The notes: generated from the sequence alone by a model not told the origin. A stretch of 64,000 nucleotides of DNA from Bog-756 sp963737625 (GCA_963737625.1 CAVTTK010000002.1:1550001-1614000), one strand, 5' to 3'; counted from the stretch's first letter, positions 42,732 to 51,512 are shown. Program-made: numbers and translations.

Positions 42732-44110
42732 GCCGAGGGTCGGGTGCGGGCCAGGTCCTCAGCGCTGGGGATGTGGGCCATCCGGGCCTCGTCGGGCAGG
42801 AGGTCGGCGATGGCGGCCATGAGGACCGTGGTGTCGGCCACGGCATCCTCCAGACCGAGGGTTACCGGCTCACCCACCGTGACCGTCACCCGCGGTGGGT
42901 GGGGCAGGGTGGTCATGGTCGGGACCTTCGACGACCGGGGCCAGACCCGCTCGGTCCCCCACAGCCCGATGGGAACCACCGGGGCGCCGGTCTCGGCGGC
43001 CAGGCGTGCGGTGCCGGTGTGGCCGTGCAGCACCGGGTCGAAGAAGGCCTCGCCTCGGGGAATGGTCCCCTGGGGCAGCACGATGACGATCTCGCCTGCT
43101 CGCAGGGCGGCGGCGGCCTGTCGCATGGGCTCGGCCGACCCGGTGCCCCGCTCCACGGCGATGCCGCCGAGCGAGCGCGCCAGTCGGCCGACCACCGGGG
43201 CGTCGAAGACCTCCTGTTTGGCCAGGAACCGCACCGGTCGCCGCAGGCGGGCGGCCACCAACCCGATGGCCGCCACGTCGAAGTAACTGCGGTGGTTGGC
43301 GGCCAGGAGCACCGGGCCCACGGCGGGGATGTGCTCCAGGCCGCTGATGGCGAAGCGGGCATAGGGGAAGGTCTCGGGTCGGAAGAACGGTCGCACCAGG
43401 TGGTAGGGCTCGAAGCCGACGACCGAGGGAATGCCCGGTGGGCGGTCCCAGTGCTCGAGCGGCCACCGCCGGGCCAACGCCACCGCGACCAGGCGGGGGT
43501 CGGCGTTCAAGGGATGGGGGTGGCCGACGGCCATCAGCAGCGGCAGGTCGAAGAAGCTGTCGCTGTAGGCATGGGAGGACCCCAGGTCGACCTGGTGGTC
43601 GAGGGCCCACTGGCCCACGGCGGCCCGCTTGCCCAGTCCCCACACGAACCCGCCCTCGAGGCGGCCGGTGTAGCAGCCGTCCGCCACCCCGTACCGGGTG
43701 GCGATCACATCGTCGAGGCCCAAGGCGTCAGCCAGGGGCGACACCAGATCCATGGGCGAGGTGGTGGCCAGCACGATCGGCCGGCCTTCGGCCCGGTGGG
43801 CCTGCAACGCCTCGAGGGCCCACGGTTGTACCAGATCGACCAGGGGCTCGACGGCCCGCTTGCCGGCACGGCGGGTCGCCTCGGCCGACCGACCCTTCAT
43901 GTAGCGGGCCGCGGCACGGGCCAGGGCGATGGAGGGCACGGACTCGCCGAAGCGGTTGTAGAAGGCGTAGAGGAGGTGGTCACCGGGGATATGGCGACCG
44001 CCAGGCACCACGCCCTCGGCCTCCATGGCCTCCTGGACGACGGGCCCACTGGCCGATCGGAGGAGTGTGCGGTCCAGGTCGACGAAGACGGCACCCGTCG
44101 TTGCAGCCAT
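42728..44110 (-). CDS. HAD-IB hydrolase fused to PlsC-type acyltransferase
   Basis: 460 residues from ATG 44110. The N-terminal SerB-like HAD domain has canonical VFVDLDRTLL, VLATTSPMDLV and YSDSFFDLPLL. The C-terminal acyltransferase (from about 250) has NHRSYFD (HX4D) and LPQGTIPRGEA, with Gln instead of Glu in the EGT box. Such HAD-PlsC fusions are common in mycobacteria and thought to make (lyso)phosphatidic acid and remove a phosphate. It is coupled to murT by a GTGA overlap, which links membrane lipid synthesis and wall amidation in one operon. Confidence 0.85.
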   Translation of the reverse strand: MAATTGAVFVDLDRTLLRSASGPVVQEAMEAEGVVPGGRHIPGDHLLYAFYNRFGESVPSIALARAAARYMKGRSAEATRRAGKRAVEPLVDLVQPWALEALQAHRAEGRPIVLATTSPMDLVSPLADALGLDDVIATRYGVADGCYTGRLEGGFVWGLGKRAAVGQWALDHQVDLGSSHAYSDSFFDLPLLMAVGHPHPLNADPRLVAVALARRWPLEHWDRPPGIPSVVGFEPYHLVRPFFRPETFPYARFAISGLEHIPAVGPVLLAANHRSYFDVAAIGLVAARLRRPVRFLAKQEVFDAPVVGRLARSLGGIAVERGTGSAEPMRQAAAALRAGEIVIVLPQGTIPRGEAFFDPVLHGHTGTARLAAETGAPVVPIGLWGTERVWPRSSKVPTMTTLPHPPRVTVTVGEPVTLGLEDAVADTTVLMAAIADLLPDEARMAHIPSAEDLARTRPSA

Positions 44111-44238
44111 GCCACACGCTACCGCCCGGGCCACCCACCGGGGACCGGTGGGAATGTCCGATGTGGGCCGAAGGGTGACCCAGCGAGACCAGGTCAGGGT
44201 GCATCGACCGAGGGGCCATTCTGTACCTGGACGCGGCA

Positions 44239-44271
44239 AAGGGACCGCCAGGGGGGGATAGGCGGTCCCTT
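44239..44271. repeat. Perfect 11-bp inverted repeat in divergent region
   Basis: AAGGGACCGCC and GGCGGTCCCTT pair exactly around an 11-nt loop that includes a run of seven G. It lies between the HAD-acyltransferase start (44110, leftward) and the LysR start (44391, rightward), so it is not downstream of any gene. It may be a 5' UTR structure, an attenuator or an operator. Confidence 0.5.
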
Positions 44272-44357
44272 CGCACTGACTCAACAAGATAGGAGGGGGA
44301 TTCCTGTGTCCTGTGGTCTGGAGTAAGTGTATAACCAGCGCGAGCAATCAGTCAAGC

Positions 44358-44374
44358 AGCTAATATCGATAGCT
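44358..44374. promoter_or_regulatory. Possible LysR-type autoregulatory site
   Basis: AGCTA-N7-TAGCT lies in an AT-rich patch 17 bp before ATG 44391 of the LysR gene. Symmetry and position fit an autoregulatory box. The arms are short, so this is tentative. Confidence 0.3.
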
Positions 44375-44390
44375 GTTATCATCTGGAGCG

Positions 44391-45305
44391 ATGGAGTTAC
44401 GGCATCTGCAGGCGCTGACGGCCATCAGCGACCACGGTACGTTTTCCGCTGCCGCCGAGCATCTCAACACGGTGCAGTCGAACATCTCCGCCCATGTGGC
44501 CCGCCTCGAACGGGAGCTCGGCTCCCCCCTCGTCGATCGGTCCGACGGGACCCTGACCGAGGAGGGCACCGTCGTGGTCGCCCGGGCCCGGCGCATCCTG
44601 TCGGAGCTCGATGCCCTGGTGGCCGACGTGGCCGCCTGCAAGGACGAGGTCACCGGCACCGTCCGGGTGGGCATGATCGGGACCACCGCCCGGTGGCTGG
44701 TACCGCGGCTCATGGACATGGCTCGGCACCGCCATCCCAAGCTCCGACTGGTCGTGGTGGAGGGCATCGGCACCGGACTCGAGCCCCAGCTGGCCAGCGG
44801 GCAGCTCGACCTGGCCGTGCTCAACCTCCCGCTGTCCGGTCGCGACCTCGTGGCCCGGCAGCTCTTCGAGGAGGACCTCATGCTCATGGTACCCGAGGGC
44901 CACGCCATGGCCGACCCCAACCATCCTCTGGGCCTGGAGGATCTGGCCGACATGGAGCTGCTGCTCCCCCTCCCGGGCACCGCCTTCCGCGACGAACTCG
45001 ACGCCGTGACCCGTCCCCTCGGGATCACGCTGCTCCCTGCGGCGGAGATCGACGGGCTCCGCCTGATCGCCTCGCTGACCTTCGAGGGCTATGGCCCGGC
45101 GATCCTCCCGGCCACCGCCATTCCGTCCTACCTGCGGTCCCAGTTCCACCCGGTACCCGTGGTGGGACTCCCCCGGCGACGTGTGGGCGTGGCCCAGCGG
45201 AGCCGGGGCCTCCCTTCCGCCCCGACCCGGGCCCTCGTCGAACTGCTTCGGGCCGTCGTGGCCATCCCCGAGGACCGCCCCAGCGGCGTGCACGTGAGCG
45301 GCTGA
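44391..45305 (+). CDS. LysR family transcriptional regulator
   Basis: 304 residues. The N-terminal helix-turn-helix (MELRHLQALTAISDHGTFSAAAEHLNTVQSNISAHVARLE) is followed by a typical effector-binding domain (GTVRVGMIGTTA, QLDLAVLNLPL). It is divergent from the HAD-acyltransferase / murT / gatD operon with 280 bp between, so that operon is its most likely target, which is the usual LysR arrangement. A short GGAG stretch sits ahead of the ATG. Confidence 0.9.
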   Translation: MELRHLQALTAISDHGTFSAAAEHLNTVQSNISAHVARLERELGSPLVDRSDGTLTEEGTVVVARARRILSELDALVADVAACKDEVTGTVRVGMIGTTARWLVPRLMDMARHRHPKLRLVVVEGIGTGLEPQLASGQLDLAVLNLPLSGRDLVARQLFEEDLMLMVPEGHAMADPNHPLGLEDLADMELLLPLPGTAFRDELDAVTRPLGITLLPAAEIDGLRLIASLTFEGYGPAILPATAIPSYLRSQFHPVPVVGLPRRRVGVAQRSRGLPSAPTRALVELLRAVVAIPEDRPSGVHVSG

Positions 45306-45345
45306 GACGTCCCGGCGCGGCATGAACCCACAGGTGGTGTGGGTA

Positions 45346-45969
45346 TCAGGGCCCGGGCGGTCGTGGCTCCCGCCACATCCGCCACATGGGCGGGTTCCCC
45401 GGCAGGGAGCGCAACTCCTCGACCACCTCGAAGCCGAACCGGGCGTAGAACGGAACGTTCCGCTCCTTGGACGATTCGAGATAGGCGGGCATGCCGTCCC
45501 GGTCGGCGCGGTCCAGCACCGGCTGCAGGAGGGCGGTGCCCACACCCCGGCCCTGGCACTCGGGGGCCGTGCCCAGGGTGGCCAGATACCAGTGGGGCTC
45601 CTTCGGGTGGAGGGCGTCTACCTCGAGCAGCAACCGCAGGGCCCGCGGGGCGCGCATGCTGACGAGGAACGGAGCCGTCGGGAGCAGGCGGGCCAACTCG
45701 GCCAGCCCGTTTCGATGTCGGTCGGGAGCACCCCAGACCGCCGCCCCGGCCAGGTCCTCGGTGGTGTAGATGTGTCCGCCGGGCCAGTACTGCCGGCGCA
45801 TTTGGGACATGAAGAACGAATGCAGACCCCGCTGCCGACGCCGCTCCCCGGCGAACATGAAGTTGGCCACCGGATCGTCGGCGAAGGCCCGGACCAGTCG
45901 CTCGACCAGAACCGGGACATCGCCGCCCTCAACCGGACGGACGGATGGTCGGGCCGATCCGGACTCCAC
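45346..45969 (-). CDS. GNAT family N-acetyltransferase
   Basis: 207 residues. The acetyl-CoA site is LATLGTAPECQGRGVGTALL, followed by LESSKERNVPFYARFGFEVV. The N-terminal half has the RPVEGGDVPVLVERLVRAFA opening seen in puromycin-acetyltransferase-like members. Start GTG 45969 lies 6 nt after TACCAT, in the leaderless pattern. It converges with the LysR gene. The acceptor is unknown. Confidence 0.86.
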   Translation of the reverse strand: MESGSARPSVRPVEGGDVPVLVERLVRAFADDPVANFMFAGERRRQRGLHSFFMSQMRRQYWPGGHIYTTEDLAGAAVWGAPDRHRNGLAELARLLPTAPFLVSMRAPRALRLLLEVDALHPKEPHWYLATLGTAPECQGRGVGTALLQPVLDRADRDGMPAYLESSKERNVPFYARFGFEVVEELRSLPGNPPMWRMWREPRPPGP

Positions 45970-45975
45970 GCCGTG

Positions 45976-45981
45976 ATGGTA
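45976..45981 (-). promoter_or_regulatory. Leaderless -10 element
   Basis: TACCAT on the minus strand ends 6 nt before GTG 45969 of the acetyltransferase gene. Confidence 0.45.
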
Positions 45982-45991
45982 GCCGTGGATT

Positions 45992-46621
45992 TCAGTTCAT
46001 GGCCGGGTCCTCGGGGAACCCGGCCACCACGGCCAGGGCACCACCCTGGCGCCTGAGCACCCGGCGCCACAGGCCCTCCGGATCGGCAGATATGGGATCG
46101 CGGGCCTCGGCCGGCACCACGTACCACGAACCCTCCTCGATCTCGTCCTCCAGTTGGTCCGAGTCCCAACCGGCGTACCCGGAGAACAGGCGGGCGCCCA
46201 CGATGGAGTCGACGATCAACTCCGGGTCGGACGACAGGTCGACCGTCCCCACCGGTCGCTCGGCATCCACCAACAACCTCCAACCGGAGCGCTCCAGGTC
46301 GTCCCCGTCCGACGCCTCGGGTCGGGCGGTGAGGCGCACCAGCCCGATGAGCGCATTGCGGGCCACCGGTCCCCCGGTGAAGAGCTCGGCCGGAGCGGTG
46401 GCCAACGAGTGCCACTGGGGCAGGAGCTCGCCCACCGCCACGCCTCCGGGACGGTCGATGACCACCCCGAGGGCCCCGTGCCCACCGTGGTCGAGCACCA
46501 GGATCACGCGACGGGTGAAGTTGGGGTCGGCCAGTCGCGGACTGGCCACCAACAGGTGACCGGTCAACCGCTCGGGCGGGGCCTGGCCGCCGTAGGGCTC
46601 GAACGGGCTGAACGGATCCAT
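45992..46621 (-). CDS. YqgE/AlgH (UPF0301) family protein
   Basis: 209 residues from ATG 46621, which has a GTGGAG site. Conserved family segments are LTGHLLVASPRLADPNFTRR, LVLDHGGHGALGVVIDRP, FTGGPVARNALIGL and LFSGYAGWDSDQLEDEIEEG. The family is widespread; its molecular role is not settled (AlgH is linked to alginate control in Pseudomonas). The protein is cytoplasmic, and the gene is divergent from the enoyl-CoA hydratase. Confidence 0.93.
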   Translation of the reverse strand: MDPFSPFEPYGGQAPPERLTGHLLVASPRLADPNFTRRVILVLDHGGHGALGVVIDRPGGVAVGELLPQWHSLATAPAELFTGGPVARNALIGLVRLTARPEASDGDDLERSGWRLLVDAERPVGTVDLSSDPELIVDSIVGARLFSGYAGWDSDQLEDEIEEGSWYVVPAEARDPISADPEGLWRRVLRRQGGALAVVAGFPEDPAMN

Positions 46622-46693
46622 CGGCACTCCACGATGATGGCCCAACCCGGGCCATGAGTGGCGCCGGTCGGCCGCGTCGGTGAGGCTGTGGCC

Positions 46694-47494
46694 ATGGCCC
46701 TCGTCTCCGTCGAATCCGTCAGCGACCACGTGCGGGTGGTGACGCTCGACAATCCCTCCCGCCTGAACTCGCTCTCCTTCGCCCTGGTGTCGGATCTCTA
46801 CGACACGCTGGCCGAGGTGGCGGCGGACAACAGGTGCCGCGTGGTGGTGCTGACCGGCGCCGGCCGGGCGTTTTGCTCGGGCCTCGAGTTGGAGCACGCC
46901 GGGATGCCGCCGGGGACCGAGGACATGGGCCGCCACCGAATGGGTATGCGGGCCATGGAGTACATGGGCGGGATCGTGCCGGCTCTCCGCGACCTGCCCC
47001 AACCGGTCATCGCCGCCATCCGGGGGCCGGCCTATGGCGGCGGCATGTGCCTCACCCTCGGCGCCGACATACGCCTGGCCGGGGCGTCCGCCGTATTCTG
47101 CGGAGCGGGTATCAGCAACGGCCTGGCCGGCACCGAACTCGGGGTCAGCTGGTTGCTGCACCGGGCCGTCGGGACCTCCCACGCCGCCGAGATCCTCCTG
47201 ACCGGCAAGAAATTCGGCGCCGACGAGGCGGCCCGGATCGGCATGGTCTCCCGGGTCCTGCCCGACGACGAACTCCTCGAGGGTGCCGTGGCCATGGCCG
47301 AGGGCATGTGCACCTTCAGCCCGTTCGGCCTGGCCCTGACCAAGGACACCCTCTGGGCGGCCATGGAGGTGGGGAGCCTCCGGGCCGCGGTGGACCTGGA
47401 GAACCGGACCCAACTGCTGGCCGGTCACACCGGGAACCTGGACGAGGCCACGGCGGCGTTCAAGCAGAAGCGTCCCCCCGTCTACACCGAATAG
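46694..47494 (+). CDS. Enoyl-CoA hydratase/isomerase family protein
   Basis: 266 residues from ATG 46694. Crotonase fold: oxyanion-hole segments GAGRAFCSGLELE and GPAYGGGMCLTLGADIRLA, and the second catalytic-region helix GTELGVSWLLHRAVG that bears a Glu. It probably hydrates or isomerises an enoyl-CoA in beta-oxidation or a degradation route. It has no operon partner apart from the small zinc-ribbon gene 14 bp downstream. Confidence 0.9.
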   Translation: MALVSVESVSDHVRVVTLDNPSRLNSLSFALVSDLYDTLAEVAADNRCRVVVLTGAGRAFCSGLELEHAGMPPGTEDMGRHRMGMRAMEYMGGIVPALRDLPQPVIAAIRGPAYGGGMCLTLGADIRLAGASAVFCGAGISNGLAGTELGVSWLLHRAVGTSHAAEILLTGKKFGADEAARIGMVSRVLPDDELLEGAVAMAEGMCTFSPFGLALTKDTLWAAMEVGSLRAAVDLENRTQLLAGHTGNLDEATAAFKQKRPPVYTE

Positions 47495-47508
47495 CCACCC
47501 GCCAGACC

Positions 47509-47745
47509 ATGACCAAGGCCCGCCGGGGTGGGAAGCAGCACCGTCAGCGTCCGTCCCGCCCGTCGTCATCGGGCGGTACCGGTCGGGAGCACTGGCGCGC
47601 CGACGGACAGCCCAAGACCCGCTTCTCCACCCAGGACGAGGCCAACCGATCGTCACTCCAGGCACGCCTCGAGCGGGGCGCCGACCTCGACCCCTACCAG
47701 TGCGGCTTCTGCGGAGGATGGCATCTGGGCAACCGGCCGGAGTGA
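47509..47745 (+). CDS. Small zinc-ribbon-like protein
   Basis: 78 residues: a basic N-terminal tail (TKARRGGKQHRQRPSR), a middle segment and a single CGFCGGWHLG knuckle near the C-terminus. The pattern recurs in small actinobacterial ORFs of unknown role, perhaps a nucleic-acid or ribosome-associated protein. It follows the enoyl-CoA hydratase gene by 14 bp and is too short to be securely classified. Confidence 0.65.
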   Translation: MTKARRGGKQHRQRPSRPSSSGGTGREHWRADGQPKTRFSTQDEANRSSLQARLERGADLDPYQCGFCGGWHLGNRPE

Positions 47746-47763
47746 CGGGCGGAGCTTCAACTG

Positions 47764-47779
47764 TACCGTCCGGACGGTA
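47764..47779. promoter_or_regulatory. Palindromic TetR-type operator
   Basis: TACCGTCCGGACGGTA is a perfect 16-bp palindrome. It overlaps the start of TATACT (47778-47783), the -10 hexamer that lies 7 nt before ATG 47791 of the TetR gene. The sequence class (ACCG..CGGT) is typical of TetR operators, so autorepression of the regulator-exporter pair is likely. Confidence 0.65.
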
Positions 47780-47790
47780 TACTTCTTCCC

Positions 47791-48382
47791 ATGGTCACCA
47801 GCGCACCGGTCGCCGGCCGAGCTCCGGCCCGCTCCGGGACCGACACCAAGGCCCGCATCCTCGACGCCGCCGAGGAGGTCGTCCTCCGCGACGGCGTGGC
47901 CCGACTCACGCTGGACGCCGCGGCGGCCGAAGCGGGGCTGTCCAAGGGGGGCATCCTCTACCACTTCCCCACCCGTGACTCGCTGGTGGCCGGCATGGTC
48001 ACCAAGATCATCGACGAGTTCGACCGGGACATCGAACGGCGCCTGGAGGGCGACGGCGAGCCGGGTTGCTTCACGCGGGCCTACATCGGGGCCACCATGG
48101 AGCCCAGCGCCACCCGGCCCGACCGCGAGGATCGCCTGGGCGCGGCCCTGATCGCCGCGGCGGCGGCCCAGCCCGACCTGCTGGTCCCCCTCCAGGAGGC
48201 CGCCGATCGCTGGCAGGACCGGCTGGAGCACGACGGTTTGGATCGCACGATGGCCACCGCTGCTGCGTCTGGCCTGTGACGGTCTGTGGATGTGCGACCT
48301 GTTCGGCCTGGCCCCTCCGGCGGCGGAGCGCCGGGCCGCCATCGGCCGGTCCCTCGACCTCCTGGCCCGGAAGTCATCATGA
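47791..48382 (+). pseudogene. TetR family regulator gene with frameshift
   Basis: The frame from ATG 47791 encodes a good TetR N-terminus (RILDAAEEVVLRDGVARLTL, LSKGGILYHFPTRDSLVAGM) and most of the ligand domain. It then stops at 48279 as MATAAASGL. In the next frame the sequence from 48251 continues as a natural TetR C-terminus (WPPLLRLACDGLWMCDLFGL, ending LLARKSS). Its TGA (48380-48382) overlaps the exporter's ATG (48379), as expected for an operon. The shift, about one extra base near 48240-48253, is either a mutation or a sequence error. Confidence 0.7.
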
Positions 48383-49698
48383 GCCCGACGACCGCCACCG
48401 ACCAGTCGCGCCGGCTGATCAGCACCCTCACGCTGACCGTCTTCCTCCAGTGGATGGGGGCCACGGCCATCGTGCCCATGCTCCCGGTCTATATCCGGCA
48501 CCTGGGGGGCAGCGACGCGCTGGCCGGGGTGGTCATGGCCTCGTTCTTCGCCGCCGGCGTGCTGTCCCAGTACCCCATCGGACGCCTGGCCGACCGCATC
48601 GGTCGCCGTCCGGTGCTCATCGCCGGCCTGGTCACCTACGGCGTGGCCAGCTTCTCCTTCCTCCTGCCCATCACCGCTCCCGTGGCCATCGGGCTGCGGG
48701 CCCTCCAGGGCGTGGGAGCCGGGGCAGCCACGGTGGCGGCCCTGGCCATGATCTCGGGGTCGGTGGCCGTGGAACGGCGCGGGCGGGCCTTCGCCTCCAT
48801 CTACAGCGGCGAACTGGCCGGCATGGCCGTCGGTCCTCTGGTGGGAAGCATCGTCGGCGTCCACTACATGTGGGCCATGTTCCTGGCCTCCGGACTGATG
48901 TCGATCGGGGCCTGCGTTCCCGCCCTCGCCCTCCACGAGTCCGACGATGTGGCCCGGGCCCGGGCCGCCCGCACCCGGGAGGACGGGACCTTGCGCCCCC
49001 TGCTGCGGATTCGGGTGAACCGGTCGATGACCGGGGCTCTCATCTGCGGGGCGGCCCTGGGCCTGACCAGCGGGGTCTACGACATCTGCTGGACGCTGTT
49101 GCTGTTGGCCCGGGGGGCCAGCGGGCTCGAGATCGGGATCTCCTGGACCCTGTTCGCCGTGCCCTTCGTCCTGGCCGCCAAGCCCAGTGGGTGGTTGGCC
49201 GACCACATGGACCGGCGCACGCTGGTGCTGGCCGGGATCGGCTCCTCGACCGTCCTGTGTGCCTCGTACCCGTTCATCCACAACGTCCCGGCACTCGTGC
49301 TGCTCGGCGCCACCGAGGCATTGGGGTTCGCCGCGGCCATGCCGGCGGTTCAGTCCCTCCTCACCCAGGGCTCGCTGGCGTCGGAGGTCGGTCGGATCCA
49401 AGGACTGTTCGCCACCAGCCAGACGGCCTGCACGGCGGTGTCGGCGGCGGCGGCCGGTGCCGCCTTCGCCCTGGCCTCGTGGCTTCCCTTTGTCACCGTG
49501 GCCGCCCTGTGCATCCTGGGCCTGGCCGTGGCCACTGCGGTGTGGTGGACCGTCCCGGGCCGGGTCGATCGGTCGGCGCCGGCGGATATGGCCTCCAGCG
49601 GCACTCCCGGAGTCGGCTCGGGGACCGGCGTGCGGGAGGTGAGCCTGCCTCAGCTGGCGGTGCCTGAGGCCATGGGCGTGAGTGTGGACGTGCAGTAG
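48379..49698 (+). CDS. MFS family efflux transporter
   Basis: 439 residues, about 12 membrane helices. Signature loops are GRLADRIGRRPVLIAGLV after helix 2 and the second-half SGWLADHMDRRTLVLAG. It resembles drug/proton antiporters of the 12-TM type. It starts inside the TGA of the (restored) TetR frame, so the regulator and exporter form one operon with a palindromic operator upstream. Its last 49 bp overlap the end of the convergent mscL gene. Substrate is unknown. Confidence 0.88.
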   Translation: MSPTTATDQSRRLISTLTLTVFLQWMGATAIVPMLPVYIRHLGGSDALAGVVMASFFAAGVLSQYPIGRLADRIGRRPVLIAGLVTYGVASFSFLLPITAPVAIGLRALQGVGAGAATVAALAMISGSVAVERRGRAFASIYSGELAGMAVGPLVGSIVGVHYMWAMFLASGLMSIGACVPALALHESDDVARARAARTREDGTLRPLLRIRVNRSMTGALICGAALGLTSGVYDICWTLLLLARGASGLEIGISWTLFAVPFVLAAKPSGWLADHMDRRTLVLAGIGSSTVLCASYPFIHNVPALVLLGATEALGFAAAMPAVQSLLTQGSLASEVGRIQGLFATSQTACTAVSAAAAGAAFALASWLPFVTVAALCILGLAVATAVWWTVPGRVDRSAPADMASSGTPGVGSGTGVREVSLPQLAVPEAMGVSVDVQ

Positions 49699-50075
49699 GC
49701 GCACCGGCTGGCCGCCTCGGGCACCTTGCTCAGGCACTCCGGGCACTCACGCATGGGCTCCTCGCTGGGCAGGCGACCCATTCGCTTCATCAGGGCGTTG
49801 ACCGGCTTGATCACGAGGAAGAAGATCACCAGGGCCACGATCACGAACGAGAGCACGGCATCGAGGAAGTTCCCGTAGGTGATCTTGGAGCCGTTGATGG
49901 TGAAGGCCAGTTCGTTGAATTGGGTGTTGCCCCCGAAGATGGCCTTGATCATCGGCGTGATCACATTGCTCACGAAGGAGTTGACGACTCCGGTGAAGGC
50001 CGCACCGATGACCACGGCGACGGCCAGGTCGAGCAGGTTGCCCCGCAGCAGAAACTCCTTGAACTCCTTGACCAT
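49650..50075 (-). CDS. mscL: Large-conductance mechanosensitive channel with C-terminal zinc ribbon
   Basis: 141 residues. Typical MscL start MVKEFKEFLLRGNLLDLAVAVVIG, TM1, periplasmic loop, and TM2 (LDAVLSFVIVALVIFFLVIK). Instead of the usual helical bundle end, it closes with CPECLSKVPEAASRCAYC, a four-Cys zinc-ribbon-like tail. It opens under membrane tension to release solutes. The mscL stop lies within the 3' end of the convergent MFS gene. The ATG lies 64 bp below the preceding 161-residue gene. Confidence 0.93.
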   Translation of the reverse strand: MVKEFKEFLLRGNLLDLAVAVVIGAAFTGVVNSFVSNVITPMIKAIFGGNTQFNELAFTINGSKITYGNFLDAVLSFVIVALVIFFLVIKPVNALMKRMGRLPSEEPMRECPECLSKVPEAASRCAYCTSTLTPMASGTAS

Positions 50076-50139
50076 GGTGGTGCGCTCCTTGTTCTCGTAC
50101 CGCCCGTCCTGTCCGCCGGCCCGGGGCCCGCACCTGACC

Positions 50140-50625
50140 CTAGGGCAGGCCGACGTGGACCGAGGCCTCCCATCGTCCGGTGGCCGGGACCGTGCAGACC
50201 GCCGAGGCCACCCGAAGCAACCAGTCCATGACCTCACGACGCTCGGAGTCCGGCGGAACCTGGGCCACCAGTCCCCTCCGCGGGTGGTCCTGCGTGATGC
50301 GCCAACCGTGCGGGAGGGGGAGGCCGAGGTCGGGGAGCTTCCAGGCCAGGTGAGGGCCCACGGCGTGTTCGATGCCGACGGTCGTGGGCTTGGTGGTCCC
50401 GTTGGGGAGGTGCTTTCCCGGCATCCAGGTGACCGTCGGGACCTGGTGGGTCGACCCCCCCAGAAAGGCGAACGGCCCCGGCGGAGGCGGCTCGTGCTCC
50501 TCCTCGATCACCGGCCGCACATTGATCCATCCCGTCCCGCCCGCTTCGATCTCGCTCATGCGGGCCATGAGCTCAGCATCGTCGTGAGCCACGAATTCGA
50601 ACTCGAGCGGCCGGCTCCTCGTCAT
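50140..50625 (-). CDS. Hypothetical protein, 161 aa
   Basis: A soluble chain with an N-terminal helix (HDDAELMARMSEIEAGGTGW), then a beta-rich middle with a PPPPG turn and VTWMPGKHLPNGTTKPTT, and a C-terminal region ending GRWEASVHVGLP. No family is recognised. Its ATG overlaps the stop of the LLM oxidoreductase gene by 4 bp, so it is produced with that enzyme; it may be an accessory or unrelated passenger. Confidence 0.68.
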   Translation of the reverse strand: MTRSRPLEFEFVAHDDAELMARMSEIEAGGTGWINVRPVIEEEHEPPPPGPFAFLGGSTHQVPTVTWMPGKHLPNGTTKPTTVGIEHAVGPHLAWKLPDLGLPLPHGWRITQDHPRRGLVAQVPPDSERREVMDWLLRVASAVCTVPATGRWEASVHVGLP

Positions 50626-51512
50626 GTCTGGAGGTCGAGGACGCCCGTGGCCAACGCCTCGAGCTCGACCCGCCACGACGCCGGCGGGACCAGCGGGCGA
50701 ACCACGAACTTGGAGAAGCCCACCTCCACGAAGTCCTCGAGCATGGACCGGAGCCCGTCGATGCCTACCGGCACCACCTGGGCCGGATCGACGCCGCGTC
50801 GGGTGGCCGCCAGGGCCCGGGTCATCGTCGGGGACAGGGGCCCGGGGGCATAGGCGACGGACACACCGAAATGCTCCGGGCTGATGGTGCGTCCCGCTTC
50901 GGCGGCGGCCTCGTCGATGACGACCCGGGCCTTGGCCACCTCCTCGGGGGTGCACGATGAGGGCAGCCAACCGTCGGCAAAGCGACCGCACCGCCGGAGA
51001 GCGGCCGGGACCATGCCCCCGGTCCAGAACTCCAGGGGCTGCTGGACGGGGAGTGGGGCCAGCGTCACGTTCTCGAAGTCGGCGCTCATGCCGTGGTGCG
51101 ACACGGCGTCCCCGGCCCAGAGCCTGCGGAGCAGCGGGAGCATCTCGTCCATCAGGGTGGCCTTGTCCCGGCCGCCCACCCCGGTGGCACCGGTCTCGGG
51201 CTGTCGGGGGAGACCGGGGACGAAGGTGGTGAGGAGGCGGCCCTCGGACAGCACATCGAGCGTCGCCAGCTCCTTGGCCAGCCGGACCGGGTTGCGACCG
51301 GGCAGCAGCATGGTGGTGCCCAGCTTGAGGTGGGGATTGTGGGCGGCGGCGTAGGCCAGGGCCACCAGCGGGTCGAACGTCGGCGCGGTCAGTACCTCGG
51401 GCAGCCACAACGAGTCGAACCCGAGATCGTCGAGGTCGTCGACCAGCCGGGCCAAGGACGGGTGCCCGCCGTCCTGGGCCACGCCCATCCCCACTCCGAC
51501 GCGGACCTTCAC
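50622..51512 (-). CDS. LLM class flavin-dependent oxidoreductase
   Basis: 296 residues of the luciferase-like monooxygenase TIM barrel. Marks are DDLGFDSLWLPEVLTAPTFDP, HLKLGTTMLLPGRNPVRLAKELATLD, SEGRLLTTFVPG and EFWTGGMVPAALRRCGRFADGW. In actinobacteria most such enzymes use F420 or FMN. GTG 51512 overlaps the nitroreductase stop, which couples the two flavoenzymes. The substrate is unknown. Confidence 0.85.
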   Translation of the reverse strand: MKVRVGVGMGVAQDGGHPSLARLVDDLDDLGFDSLWLPEVLTAPTFDPLVALAYAAAHNPHLKLGTTMLLPGRNPVRLAKELATLDVLSEGRLLTTFVPGLPRQPETGATGVGGRDKATLMDEMLPLLRRLWAGDAVSHHGMSADFENVTLAPLPVQQPLEFWTGGMVPAALRRCGRFADGWLPSSCTPEEVAKARVVIDEAAAEAGRTISPEHFGVSVAYAPGPLSPTMTRALAATRRGVDPAQVVPVGIDGLRSMLEDFVEVGFSKFVVRPLVPPASWRVELEALATGVLDLQT

